Shown piece by piece: positions 10,201 to 17,907 of a stretch of 64,000 nucleotides of DNA (positions are counted from its first letter, which is position 1; every line of letters begins with the position of its first letter). Source of the stretch: Winogradskyella bathintestinalis. GTDB taxonomy: Bacteria > Bacteroidota > Bacteroidia > Flavobacteriales > Flavobacteriaceae. The stretch is taken from assembly GCF_030407435.1 (NCBI RefSeq), contig NZ_JASDDK010000002.1, positions 714,702 to 778,701 on the forward strand, given 5' to 3'. The position numbers were made by a program, and so were the translations under genes. The notes under the pieces are model-generated. The model was given only the letters and a program-made list of their open reading frames with translations, was not told the DNA's origin and ran no database searches.

Positions 10201-13200
10201 CATAACAGTTACGGTTGAAATTGAAAAGAACGACACAATTATAATGACACAATTGGTTGAACTTAACAATTCTAAAAAAACGATTACAATTCCTGTTTTA
10301 GAAAGTGATTTAGGCGGTTTTGTTGTACATACCTCTTTTGCAGCTTTTAACACATTTCAATCCCAAAGTTTTAAAGTTAATGTACCATTTCCTAAATCCG
10401 ATCTAGAAATTGAAACCACGACATTCCGGGACAAATTACTACCAGGACAAAATGAAACCTGGAGTTTTAAAATAAAAGGTCCTAAAGGAGATAAAGTTTC
10501 TGCCGAATTATTAGCAAGTATGTATGATGCGTCTTTAAACGAATTTAGAGTACATAACTGGAACTTCAACCCTATTAATCAACCTATTTACTACGGTTAT
10601 TACCATAAAAATTCTAGTCAGAGTTTTGGGAATACAAATTTTAGATTGTTTAATGATTTTAATGTTTTAAGCAATTATCCCCATCAGAGTTATGACCATT
10701 TAAATTGGTTTGGATTTCATCTTAGTAGTAACTACAATAACTTCTCTCGGTCATTACGAGGAAGAGCATCTGGAGTTGACGTTATGGAGGATGCTATGGT
10801 TGAATCTGAGGTCATGGCAATTGCGAATTCAGCAATGGAATCAAATAAACCCTTGAGCTACTCAATTAATTCTGACGAAACAAGGACTTCGAAACAAAAA
10901 TCGAATCTACAATTAGAAACAGAAAATCGAATGAATGACGATACGTTAAGCATCGATCATAGCCAAATAAGAAAAAACCTTAACGAAACCGCCTTCTTCT
11001 TTCCACAATTGCAAACCGATGCAGAAGGCAACGTTAGTTTCAACTTTAAAGCACCAGAAGCTTTAACCAAATGGAAATTGCAATTATTGGCACATACCAA
11101 AAATTTAGAAAGTGCGGTGACACAATTAGAAACTGTAACTCAAAAAGAATTGATGGTAATACCAAATGCTCCAAGGTTTTTAAGAGAGGGCGATGAAATT
11201 ACAATTAGCACTAAAATTGCAAATCTCACAGAAATTGAATTATCTGGTGTTGCGCAATTAGTATTGACAGATGCTGTTAATGGTAAATCACTTGATTCGG
11301 AACTTTCTAATAATGATAATAGTTCTAATTTCACGGTAGATGCCAAAGGCAACACGCAAGTCTCTTGGCAATTAAAAATTCCTGAAGGTTTACAGGCTGT
11401 CCAATATAAAGTGATTGCAAAAGCTAGAGATCTCAGTGATGGTGAACAAAATGCCTTACCAGTTTTAAGTAATAGAATGATGGTGACGGAAACGCTTCCG
11501 ATGTGGATTCGTTCTAATCAGACCAAAACATTTACACTAGATAAGTTGAAGAATCAGACTTCGACTACGCTCAATCATCATAAATTAACTTTAGAGATGA
11601 CCTCAAATCCTGCATGGTATGCGGTTCAAGCGCTGCCCTATTTAATGGAATATCCTTATGAATGTAACGAGCAGACTTTTGCTAAATATTATGCCAATGC
11701 TTTGGCACAACATATTGTAAAATCGAACCCTAAAATTGAAGCCGTTTTTAATAATTGGAAAGGAACAGATGCCTTACTTTCAAATTTAGAAAAGAATCAA
11801 GAATTGAAATCCTTATTAATACAAGAAACCCCTTGGTTACGTGATGCGGAGTCTGAAACGGAACAGAAAAAACGCATCGCCTTGTTATTCGATCTTAATA
11901 AAATGAATAATGAATTGCAATCGGCTGTTCGCAAATTAAAAAACAATCAGCATAGCTCTGGCGCTTGGCCTTGGTTTAATGGTGGGCGCGATAACCGATT
12001 TATTACGCAACATATTATTGCCGGATTTGGACATTTAAAACAATTGAATGTCGCCTCGATTTCTGCCAGCGACCATCAACAAATGGTTTATAATGCAATA
12101 CGATATTTGGATAGTGAATTTATACAAGAGTATAAAGACCTTAGAAAATATGATAAAGATGCTGATCTAAGCAAAGACCACTTATCATATACACAATTAC
12201 ATTATTTATATACTAGAAGCTTTTATCCTGAATTAAAGCCTAGTTCGGAGGTCAAAAAAATTATGGAGTATTATCAAAGTCAGATTCAGAAGTTTTGGTT
12301 AAGTCGCTCAATATATGCTAAAGGATTAATGGCATTAACAATGAATAGAATGGATGATTCTAGAACTGCTAGTGAAATCGTAAAATCGCTTAAAGAAAAT
12401 AGTATTACTTCTGAAGAATTAGGTATGTATTGGAAGGCAAACACCAACTCTTGGCATTGGTACCAAGCACCTATTGAAACGCAAGCCTTAATGGTGGAAG
12501 TATTTTCCGAAGTTGGTAATATTATTCAGAGCAAAACGGAGAATCTTAAAGATATCGATAACCTCAAGATTTGGTTACTAAAAAATAAGCAGACCAATAG
12601 CTGGAAAACAACCAAAGCTACATCAGAAGCAGTTTATGCTTTATTACTACAAGGAAGTGATTGGCTAAGCGTAACGGAGCAAGTGGAGGTAAAAGTCGGA
12701 AACGAAACGATTTCGCCCGAAGCCTTAGACTACGTAAAAGTAGAAGCTGGCACAGGTTATTACAAAACATCTTGGGACAGTTCTGAAATTACATCAGACC
12801 AAGCCGAAGTAACGATAACTAAAAAAGGAGAAGGTATTGTTTGGGGTGCATTATACTGGCAATATTTTGAAGACTTAGACAAAATTACTTCAGCAGAATC
12901 TCCGTTAAAATTAAGCAAGAAACTATTCTTAAAATCAAATACGGACAAAGGTGAAGAAATCACAGAAATTACATCAGATTCAAAATTAGAAGTTGGTGAT
13001 TTAATTAGAGTAAGAATTGAACTAAGTACCGATCGAACCATGGAGTTTGTACACCTCAAAGATATGCGAGCGGCTGGTTTAGAACCTATAAATGTATTAT
13101 CACAATATAAGTGGCAAGATGGTTTAGGATACTATGAAAGTACTAAAGATGCAGCGACCAATTTCTTTATGGACTATTTACCAAAAGGAGTTTACGTGTT

Positions 13201-13321
13201 TGAATATGATTTACGTGTGAATAATGCTGGGGACATGAGTAATGGTATTAGTACCATTCAGAGTATGTACGCACCTGAGTTTAGTAGCCATAGTGAAGGT
13301 ATTCGGATTTCGGTGGATTGA
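7220..13321 (+). CDS. Alpha-2-macroglobulin family protein with thioester motif
   Basis: This is a very large exported protein (2033 residues from the chosen start) of the bacterial alpha-2-macroglobulin/YfaS type. I chose the ATG at 7220 because it opens a normal signal peptide (MKYYIPLLMIICFASFSDAQ); the ATG at 7190 would put charged residues before it. The N-terminal part is helical and TPR-like. Macroglobulin (MG) domains follow, with the MG2 segment near DRSIYRPGQTLYFKGIATK. The A2M core includes a CNEQ thioester motif (Cys1482), then an alpha-alpha toroid and a receptor-binding-like end. Family members trap proteases in the periplasm by covalent thioester capture. No penicillin-binding partner (PbpC) is adjacent, unlike the E. 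coli arrangement. Confidence 0.88.
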   Translation: MKYYIPLLMIICFASFSDAQNEFEKQWKEVTKLEDKGLTKSASDLVETIYKSAIKTEHTQQRIKALLHISKYMLTLEEDAQLKIVNRFKSEIDSTEDLVTKHLLENMLATMYWQYFQDSRYQFYNRSKTTQKVSDDFRTWDLETIFNEIHIYFQRSLEHETLLQQESLRDYTVLLNEQENSKDFRPTLFDVLSHNALSFYKTDENSITQPAYKFTIDNKAFIADSDIFIEVNLAYKDTLSLQRNALEIYQNLLRFHRKNQISKAFVDVDIERLNFVKAHAVFTGVDDLLLSTLKGKSDQFKSSDLSTLYDYKIATIYQKQGNLYNNNLGDNAINIKNRWKLKEAVELCNFVVSKFPNSLGAQKCEALKAQITEPSLQMQAEEFIGTNSPSKILVSYKNLKHLNFKIYKLSKSQLDRYKTIYRENEREAFFKNLNRVESFSSPLKTEGDYQNHSTEIVLPNLTNGLYLIKAETNSDDSVYAIAHIQVTDLALIESSENDINIYQIIDRHNGSPITNTTAEVSYSNNQNGNQLTKTVTTDRYGKFEFRKDNNYYRNVQIKIISKNDIGYFGDYYINNKRYQDKNNDTQYRNFLFTDRSIYRPGQTLYFKGIATKSKNGNTKVSADEAAKLRLKNVNGEVVGEHLLKTNEFGSVHGEFIIPNDGLTGNYTIEMFSNTSSYAQISVEEYKRPKFKPEFQPITETFKINDSITVKGTAIAFAGSNITNAKVVYRVKRNIRFPGWYYWRRPYFNAEPQEITFGNTTTNAKGEFEITFKAIPDESVAKDNLPIFNYEVTADITDVNGETRSTSTIVNVGYHAMTINIVAPQKIDKEEKNIELTLNSQNLNGEFVPVKGQLKVYKLKAPDRVLRKRPWHAPDYQTLSKAEFIKLFPHEPYDNEGQSSNWPKGKEVFKYEFDTEKEKTITFKKLNKWESGQYIIVAESEDKFGQIVKDQIFTSLFSSKDKTVTDNQLYEAQLDKENYDTSTMAKLSLGSAAKNITVTVEIEKNDTIIMTQLVELNNSKKTITIPVLESDLGGFVVHTSFAAFNTFQSQSFKVNVPFPKSDLEIETTTFRDKLLPGQNETWSFKIKGPKGDKVSAELLASMYDASLNEFRVHNWNFNPINQPIYYGYYHKNSSQSFGNTNFRLFNDFNVLSNYPHQSYDHLNWFGFHLSSNYNNFSRSLRGRASGVDVMEDAMVESEVMAIANSAMESNKPLSYSINSDETRTSKQKSNLQLETENRMNDDTLSIDHSQIRKNLNETAFFFPQLQTDAEGNVSFNFKAPEALTKWKLQLLAHTKNLESAVTQLETVTQKELMVIPNAPRFLREGDEITISTKIANLTEIELSGVAQLVLTDAVNGKSLDSELSNNDNSSNFTVDAKGNTQVSWQLKIPEGLQAVQYKVIAKARDLSDGEQNALPVLSNRMMVTETLPMWIRSNQTKTFTLDKLKNQTSTTLNHHKLTLEMTSNPAWYAVQALPYLMEYPYECNEQTFAKYYANALAQHIVKSNPKIEAVFNNWKGTDALLSNLEKNQELKSLLIQETPWLRDAESETEQKKRIALLFDLNKMNNELQSAVRKLKNNQHSSGAWPWFNGGRDNRFITQHIIAGFGHLKQLNVASISASDHQQMVYNAIRYLDSEFIQEYKDLRKYDKDADLSKDHLSYTQLHYLYTRSFYPELKPSSEVKKIMEYYQSQIQKFWLSRSIYAKGLMALTMNRMDDSRTASEIVKSLKENSITSEELGMYWKANTNSWHWYQAPIETQALMVEVFSEVGNIIQSKTENLKDIDNLKIWLLKNKQTNSWKTTKATSEAVYALLLQGSDWLSVTEQVEVKVGNETISPEALDYVKVEAGTGYYKTSWDSSEITSDQAEVTITKKGEGIVWGALYWQYFEDLDKITSAESPLKLSKKLFLKSNTDKGEEITEITSDSKLEVGDLIRVRIELSTDRTMEFVHLKDMRAAGLEPINVLSQYKWQDGLGYYESTKDAATNFFMDYLPKGVYVFEYDLRVNNAGDMSNGISTIQSMYAPEFSSHSEGIRISVD

Positions 13322-13471
13322 TTTGTGATTTGCGGTTTATTAAGTTGTACATTAGAAATATGGTACAATATAAAAGAGCTAGAAGAGCAAAACTAGAAGC
13401 TTGAGAAAATTAAAATTTAATGCTAAAAGAGCGTAATTATAACCTTGTTCACTGTTTTTCTAAATGTTAGA

Positions 13472-14074
13472 TTATTGTTTTAAATAAGCCTTTACTCCGG
13501 CTTCTACCTCCAAATCCACATAATTTTCACTGGGCACAAGTGGGCAAGAATACTTTTCATTATAAACACACATGGGATTATATGCCGTATTAAAATCTAT
13601 TTGAATCGTATTTCCTTCTGGAATTTCCAAATCAATATATCGCCCACCACCATAGCTCGAAGTACCATTGGTATTATCTAAAAATGGAAGAAAGAGATAG
13701 TCTTCAAAATTTTTAGTTTGCATCAGTTCTTCGCCTTGATAAACTTTTAACTGAAATGACTTTCCTTTCAGTTCAAAAGTTAAAATTCCGAAAACACGTT
13801 CTTTTGATAAACGATCAGTCGTCGTTTTCATATTAAACCATTGGGTATCTGGGGTACGTTTTAATTCTGCTTTAACAACAAATGTGGAATCATAAGGAAA
13901 GAAATCTAAACCTTCGAACGTTTTTAAATCTTTGGGCTTTAATGGAGATTTTGAAGCATCTTTAAAATCTGCATTCATTTTTTTCTGAAACGGAGTTTCA
14001 TATTTAATTTCTTTCTTACCTTGAGCACAGCTCATTGAAAAAACCACTAAAACTAAAACGAGCGCAAATTTCAT
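13472..14074 (-). CDS. DUF1684 lipoprotein
   Basis: This is a 200-residue lipoprotein. The signal peptide ends in a lipobox (SMSCAQ, Cys at residue 16). The rest matches DUF1684: a FFPYDSTFVVKAEL segment, FGILTFELKGKSFQLKVYQ, then FLPFLDNTNGTSSYGGGRYIDLE and the typical NTAYNPMCVYNEKYSCPLVP. The function of DUF1684 is not established. The gene stands alone on the minus strand, downstream of and convergent with the macroglobulin gene. Confidence 0.85.
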   Translation of the reverse strand: MKFALVLVLVVFSMSCAQGKKEIKYETPFQKKMNADFKDASKSPLKPKDLKTFEGLDFFPYDSTFVVKAELKRTPDTQWFNMKTTTDRLSKERVFGILTFELKGKSFQLKVYQGEELMQTKNFEDYLFLPFLDNTNGTSSYGGGRYIDLEIPEGNTIQIDFNTAYNPMCVYNEKYSCPLVPSENYVDLEVEAGVKAYLKQ

Positions 14075-14094
14075 TTCAAAGACATTTTAAATAT

Positions 14095-14102
14095 CAAAAA
14101 TA
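14095..14102 (-). promoter_or_regulatory. Candidate -7 promoter element (TATTTTTG) for the DUF1684 gene
   Basis: The minus-strand word TATTTTTG matches TAnnTTTG perfectly and lies 20 bases upstream of the DUF1684 start. The spacing is the same as at the TPR gene. Confidence 0.4.
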
Positions 14103-14448
14103 CAACATAACTCCTAATGCCATAAAATTAATAATAGTAAATCGATTGGTACTAATTATAAACGTCATATTAAAATGATTACTATTCGAAAATAGTAATA
14201 GTGAGATAGCATTGGCGATTGGTGAATGAACTTTCAATAGAAAATAAAACTGCAATATAATAGAAGTATAAAAATCTTTCCACAACTGTTTCGAAACTCA
14301 ATTAAAAAGGTATTACTTTTAATACTTAAATTGTGAAATCTAGAATATGGAACTGGCACAATTAGACGACCCATATAGGGATTAGATAAATTTTCAAGCA
14401 GGTAAAAATCGTGAAGCATGGCTTGAGAGAATTAATTTAAAGTTATAA
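14103..14448. other. Intergenic stretch without a convincing gene
   Basis: This is the divergent gap between the DUF1684 gene and ypdA. The short frames on the minus strand look random. A plus-strand frame 14347-14448 contains an in-frame TAG at 14383 and cannot be assigned to a family. I see no RNA gene or strong hairpin. Confidence 0.5.
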
Positions 14449-15423
14449 ATGCAAACATTAGAAAAAGATATTATAATTATAGGAGCCGGACCAATAGGAA
14501 TTGCCTGCGCATTGGAATGTAAAAAACGAAATTGGGATTATCTAGTTTTAGAAAAAGGCGCCTTAACCAATTCATTATTCAATTATCCATTGAACATGAC
14601 TTTTTTTTCGACGTCAGAAAAACTGGAAATTAATGAAATTCCTTTTATCAGTAACAACCCCAAACCAACACGCAGTGAGGCTTTAGAATATTACCGAAGA
14701 GTAACGACCTCCAATAAACTCAATATTAATCTTTATGAAGAGGTGCAGTCCATTAACAAAACAAATCATCACTTTAAAGTCATTTCGAATACGGCAAATT
14801 ATATAGCCAAGAAAGTGATTATAGCAACTGGTTTTTATGACATTCCAAACCTGCTCAATGTTCCAGGAGAAGCATTACCGAAAGTGTTTCATTATTATAA
14901 AGAAGCGCATCCCTTTACGTTACAAAATATAGCGGTAGTTGGAGCGAGTAATTCATCGGTAGATGCCGCCTTAGAAATTTATAGAAAAGGAGGTAAGGTG
15001 ACCATGATTGTGAGAGGTGATGCAATTGGTGATCGTGTTAAATATTGGGTAAAACCCGATATTTTGAATCGCATTGAAGAAGGTAGTATAAACGCTTATT
15101 TCAATTCTGAAATTATGAAAATAACAGCGACAGAAATCATCATTAATACTCCTAGTGGTGAAAAAACTTTACCCAATGATTACGTGGTGGCCTTAACAGG
15201 TTATAGACCGAATTTTAAATTTTTAGCTAATGCGGGTTTACAATTTTCCGAAGACAATAAACATATACCTGAATACAATCCCAAAACGATGGAGTCTAAT
15301 GTAGATGGACTTTATTTGGCCGGTGTGATTTGCGGTGGAATGGAAACCCATAAATGGTTTATAGAAAATTCTAGAATACATGCTAAATTAATTGCCCATC
15401 ATATTGAACAGAATCAGAATTAA
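14449..15423 (+). CDS. ypdA: YpdA-family bacillithiol disulfide reductase
   Basis: This is a 324-residue FAD/NADPH-dependent oxidoreductase. The FAD Rossmann motif GAGPIGIACALE starts at residue 12, and a second dinucleotide motif VVGASNSSVDAALE is near residue 164. The sequence ATGFYDIPN and the C-terminal GLYLAGVICGG complete the fold. Unlike thioredoxin reductase it has no CxxC redox pair, which fits YpdA, the enzyme that reduces oxidised bacillithiol with NADPH in the cytoplasm. It is plus strand, convergent with the Lrp-type regulator. The oxidative theme continues at the OsmC gene 2.5 kb downstream. Confidence 0.88.
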   Translation: MQTLEKDIIIIGAGPIGIACALECKKRNWDYLVLEKGALTNSLFNYPLNMTFFSTSEKLEINEIPFISNNPKPTRSEALEYYRRVTTSNKLNINLYEEVQSINKTNHHFKVISNTANYIAKKVIIATGFYDIPNLLNVPGEALPKVFHYYKEAHPFTLQNIAVVGASNSSVDAALEIYRKGGKVTMIVRGDAIGDRVKYWVKPDILNRIEEGSINAYFNSEIMKITATEIIINTPSGEKTLPNDYVVALTGYRPNFKFLANAGLQFSEDNKHIPEYNPKTMESNVDGLYLAGVICGGMETHKWFIENSRIHAKLIAHHIEQNQN

Positions 15424-15487
15424 TTACAAGACACAATTGTTTTAATTTAATATACACAGCACCATTCTATAAAATTAGTAAAACCAC

Positions 15488-15931
15488 TTATTTTAAAGGT
15501 TTGATTTCACTATGCTTTACGACGTGAGAGAGCACAATTTGAGTTTTGGTTTCTCCATAACTAATTAATTGGTCGATAAAAGATTCAAGGTGTTTTTGAT
15601 TCTTTAAAACCACTTCCATCACGATATTTTCATTACCTGTAATTCGATAGCAATTTACTACTTCATCATAAGTTTTTACTTTTTCTAAAAATGGTTTTAG
15701 CATACCCATAAATGCTCTTAAAGTAATTAGAGCTTTTAGTTGATAACCAGCTTCAAAGGGAGAAACAAATGTTGTGTAGCCCTGAATAATTTCGGCATCT
15801 TCCATCTTTTTTATACGTTCGGAAACCGCAGGAGACGTTATACCTATTTGCCTCCCAATGGCGGCACTAGACATACGTGCGTTTTGTTGAAGACATTTTA
15901 AAATCTTCCAATTTAAATTATCGATATTCAT
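15488..15931 (-). CDS. Lrp/AsnC family transcriptional regulator
   Basis: This is a 147-residue cytoplasmic regulator. An N-terminal winged helix-turn-helix is seen (NIDNLNWKILKCLQQNARMSSAAIGRQIG, then SPAVSERIKKMEDAEII), followed by the ligand-binding RAM domain with the usual ending VLSHVVKHSEIKPLK. Such proteins form octamers or dimers of dimers and respond to amino acids. The target genes cannot be read from the sequence. It has its own candidate promoter upstream and may be autoregulated, as is common for the family. Confidence 0.93.
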   Translation of the reverse strand: MNIDNLNWKILKCLQQNARMSSAAIGRQIGITSPAVSERIKKMEDAEIIQGYTTFVSPFEAGYQLKALITLRAFMGMLKPFLEKVKTYDEVVNCYRITGNENIVMEVVLKNQKHLESFIDQLISYGETKTQIVLSHVVKHSEIKPLK

Positions 15932-15968
15932 TTAAAGAAAATAAGTGATAATAACATAATTATTAAAG

Positions 15969-15976
15969 CAAATATA
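15969..15976 (-). promoter_or_regulatory. Candidate -7 promoter element (TATATTTG) for the Lrp/AsnC gene
   Basis: The minus-strand word TATATTTG matches TAnnTTTG perfectly, 37 bases upstream of the regulator start codon. The -33 element is not clear. Confidence 0.4.
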
Positions 15977-16045
15977 CAAAAATGCTTTAATAACTAAAGA
16001 ATAAATTAAGTTTTAGTCCTTAAATTCGTATCAATTGCTATTAAA

Positions 16046-16444
16046 ATGATGAATTACAATCTACCGTCCCATTTATCTGATTTGCCTGTGTATCAAAAGG
16101 CTATGGATATTATTGTGCTTTCGCGAAGTATTTCTACCTATCTAAATCAGGATTTATCCTATTTGAATGCAGATGGCACTGAAGACAATGACATTTATTT
16201 CACAGGTGATATTATTCAACAGTCCTCCAATCTTGCCCCGCAAATCATTAGCGCTCAAAGTGAAAGTTGCTCAGATAAAAAGAGCAAGCACCTCGAAAGT
16301 TTGGATCGTTTAACAGCGCGATTATACCGTAACTGTAAACGACTCGAAAAATCGAATAGTAATGGGAGAGATTATTTACCGATTCTTCGTGGTGAGCTTA
16401 AAAAGTTTAGAAAATTAAAGCACCATTGGATGATGACGTTGTAA
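16046..16444 (+). CDS. Hypothetical protein, four-helix-bundle-like
   Basis: This is a 132-residue predicted soluble, mostly helical protein without signal peptide or membrane segment. The phrase LPVYQKAMDIIVLSRSIS recalls the start of four-helix bundle (S23-like) proteins, but the rest does not clearly match them, so I do not assign a family. The C-terminal half is rich in Lys and Arg (LTARLYRNCKRLEKS, KKFRKLKHHW), suggesting contact with nucleic acid or another acidic partner. The first two codons are both ATG; either could be the start. It converges with the helicase-like gene, whose stop lies 4 bases away. Confidence 0.55.
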   Translation: MMNYNLPSHLSDLPVYQKAMDIIVLSRSISTYLNQDLSYLNADGTEDNDIYFTGDIIQQSSNLAPQIISAQSESCSDKKSKHLESLDRLTARLYRNCKRLEKSNSNGRDYLPILRGELKKFRKLKHHWMMTL

Positions 16445-16448
16445 ATTT

Positions 16449-17063
16449 TCATTTCTGTTTAATTAGTTGAGCATTACTCATAAAAGCATTTTGATAGTTC
16501 TGTATTTTTGAATTTAGAGCATCTGCAACAATCACAAACTGACATTTACTAAGACTTTCAGATAATCGCAAAATATGATTATAAGCATTATTACGCCCTA
16601 AATAATTTGCATCTTCAATAGCAAATAGTTGAATTTCACCTAAATGAATACCATTCAAAAAATAGAGCTTACTTAAACGCGCAGAAGTCGCTATAATTAT
16701 ATCTTGTCCGTAATAGACCTCCTCTTTTTGTTTATCGATATCATATTCGTCGTAGAGCGCATAAACTCTTAAATCTGTTGTAGCTGTAAACCTGTCAAAT
16801 TCTGCTTTTAAATTTAAAGCATCTTGTTTGTCATTAACAATTACAATCGCTCTCGGAGAATCTTCAAAAGCCTGAGCTTTTAATTTATGAATAACTGCAA
16901 TAATTAATGCGGTGGTTTTTCCGCTTCCTTTTGGTGCGATGACATAAGCATCTGCCCCACCTTTTAGAATGGGTAGCACCTTTTTCTGAAATGCATTTGA
17001 ATTGTCAAATCCCGCATTTTCTAGGGATTCTTTTAGTAAAGGATGTAATTTTTTGAAAGACAT
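16449..17063 (-). CDS. DEAD/DEAH-box helicase-like ATPase domain, minimal and degenerate
   Basis: This is a 204-residue protein equal to only the first RecA-like domain of a DEAD-box helicase. The Q-motif region (FDNSNAFQKKVLP) and Walker A (APKGSGKTT) are present. Motif II reads EDAN instead of DEAD, motif III (SAT) is not recognisable, and the whole second helicase domain is missing. Unwinding is therefore unlikely; ATP binding or an RNA-related accessory role is possible. I chose the ATG at 17063 (MSFKKLHPLL) because it matches the usual helicase start, whereas the upstream ATG at 17081 adds six residues (MFLIIH). It lies 59 bases after sigZ on the same strand. Confidence 0.75.
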   Translation of the reverse strand: MSFKKLHPLLKESLENAGFDNSNAFQKKVLPILKGGADAYVIAPKGSGKTTALIIAVIHKLKAQAFEDSPRAIVIVNDKQDALNLKAEFDRFTATTDLRVYALYDEYDIDKQKEEVYYGQDIIIATSARLSKLYFLNGIHLGEIQLFAIEDANYLGRNNAYNHILRLSESLSKCQFVIVADALNSKIQNYQNAFMSNAQLIKQK

Positions 17064-17122
17064 GTGAATTATTAAAAACATAACTGAATTAATGTCTCAG
17101 TTAGTATGAATCAAAGATACTA

Positions 17123-17662
17123 TTAATGACACACTTTACAGTCTGCTTTGTCTTGAATTTCGCCCACTAAATGTCCTTCATCATTCATTTTAAAACCACA
17201 ACAATCCATAAACCCTTGGGCAATTTTTTTCCTAGCACGCTGAATTTGCGACTTTACGGTTGGTAAGGATAGCTGTAGTTGATTGGCCACATCTTGGTGT
17301 TTCATGCCTTTAATATCAGACAAAAACAATGGGTCTCTGTACTTTTTAGGTAAGCTTTTTATGATGCCTCTTAGACAATCTTGTTCGGAGTGCAAGTTTG
17401 GTTCGGGTTCTGATTCCACTTCTAGATCTTCAACAACAAATTCTTGTTTATTAATTTTAAAATAATCTAAAAGCGTATACCGCGCCACAGAGAACAACCA
17501 CGGTTTCAATTTGTCTTTATCTTTTAATGTGTGTAATTTAGTATGCACTTTTATAAAAGTTTCCTGCAAAATATCTTCCGTAATCACAGGGTCTTTCGCT
17601 TTACTTAAAATAAAGCGTCTTATATCTTCTGCATAAAATTTCCAAACCTCTTTTGTGGTCAT
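17123..17662 (-). CDS. sigZ: SigZ-type ECF sigma factor with C-terminal cysteine tail
   Basis: This is a 179-residue ECF-type sigma factor. Region 2 is at about residues 8-75 (DILQETFIKVHTKL, then KPWLFSVARYTLLDYF) and region 4 at about 95-150 (LPKKYRDPLFLSDIKGMKHQDVANQL). After region 4 comes a short tail with Cys154, Cys155, Cys175, Cys178 and His179 arranged CC-x19-CxxCH. No anti-sigma gene is adjacent. In other ECF groups (for example CorE of Myxococcus) a cysteine-rich tail senses metal directly. The same may hold here, but this is inference. The gene directly upstream on the same strand encodes a peptide with 11 cysteines. Confidence 0.88.
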   Translation of the reverse strand: MTTKEVWKFYAEDIRRFILSKAKDPVITEDILQETFIKVHTKLHTLKDKDKLKPWLFSVARYTLLDYFKINKQEFVVEDLEVESEPEPNLHSEQDCLRGIIKSLPKKYRDPLFLSDIKGMKHQDVANQLQLSLPTVKSQIQRARKKIAQGFMDCCGFKMNDEGHLVGEIQDKADCKVCH

Positions 17663-17683
17663 AGCTTAAATTTAATCAAAATC

Positions 17684-17713
17684 AGTTCGGATACCAATTA
17701 TGATATCCGAACT
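17684..17713. promoter_or_regulatory. Perfect 10-bp inverted repeat between the Cys-rich ORF and sigZ
   Basis: The arms AGTTCGGATA and TATCCGAACT are exact reverse complements separated by 10 bases. It lies 21 bases upstream of the sigZ start and 9 bases past the stop of the small cysteine-rich gene. It could be a protein-binding operator or an RNA stem-loop that attenuates or protects the transcript. On the plus strand a run of six T follows a few bases later, but the genes here run on the minus strand, where no good T tail follows. Confidence 0.6.
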
Positions 17714-17722
17714 AACACTTTT

Positions 17723-17824
17723 TTAACAATTGCAATTAGCGCATGTACAGTTTATGCAAGTACAATTATTACAATTTCCTTTTGAGCAACCTTCACAGGT
17801 GCAATTACATTCTATATTTTTCAT
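17723..17824 (-). CDS. 33-residue cysteine-rich, metallothionein-like peptide
   Basis: This is a small gene of 34 codons including stop. It starts with ATG, and 11 of its 33 residues are Cys, in CxC and CxxC spacings (Cys 6, 8, 10, 13, 18, 21, 23, 26, 28, 31, 33). The rest is Asn, Thr and Gly with two Glu and two Lys. Such a composition is typical of metal-binding metallothioneins, though no specific family is recognised. It has no signal peptide, so it should be cytoplasmic. It lies 83 bases after the OsmC gene and 60 bases before sigZ, all on the minus strand. Chance is unlikely to produce such regular cysteine spacing. Confidence 0.75.
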   Translation of the reverse strand: MKNIECNCTCEGCSKGNCNNCTCINCTCANCNC

Positions 17825-17907
17825 AATATCTAATTTTTAAGGTTCATATAATAGACGAGAACATTTCAAAAAAGATGCAAAAAAATGTGATTTATTTTTA
17901 AATCGAA

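Noticed and set aside
14347-14448. Frame MELAQLDDPYRD-stop-INFQAGKNREAWLERI ahead of ypdA as a degraded gene
   Set aside because: Only 33 codons with an in-frame TAG, and no family recognised. The coding look may be chance.
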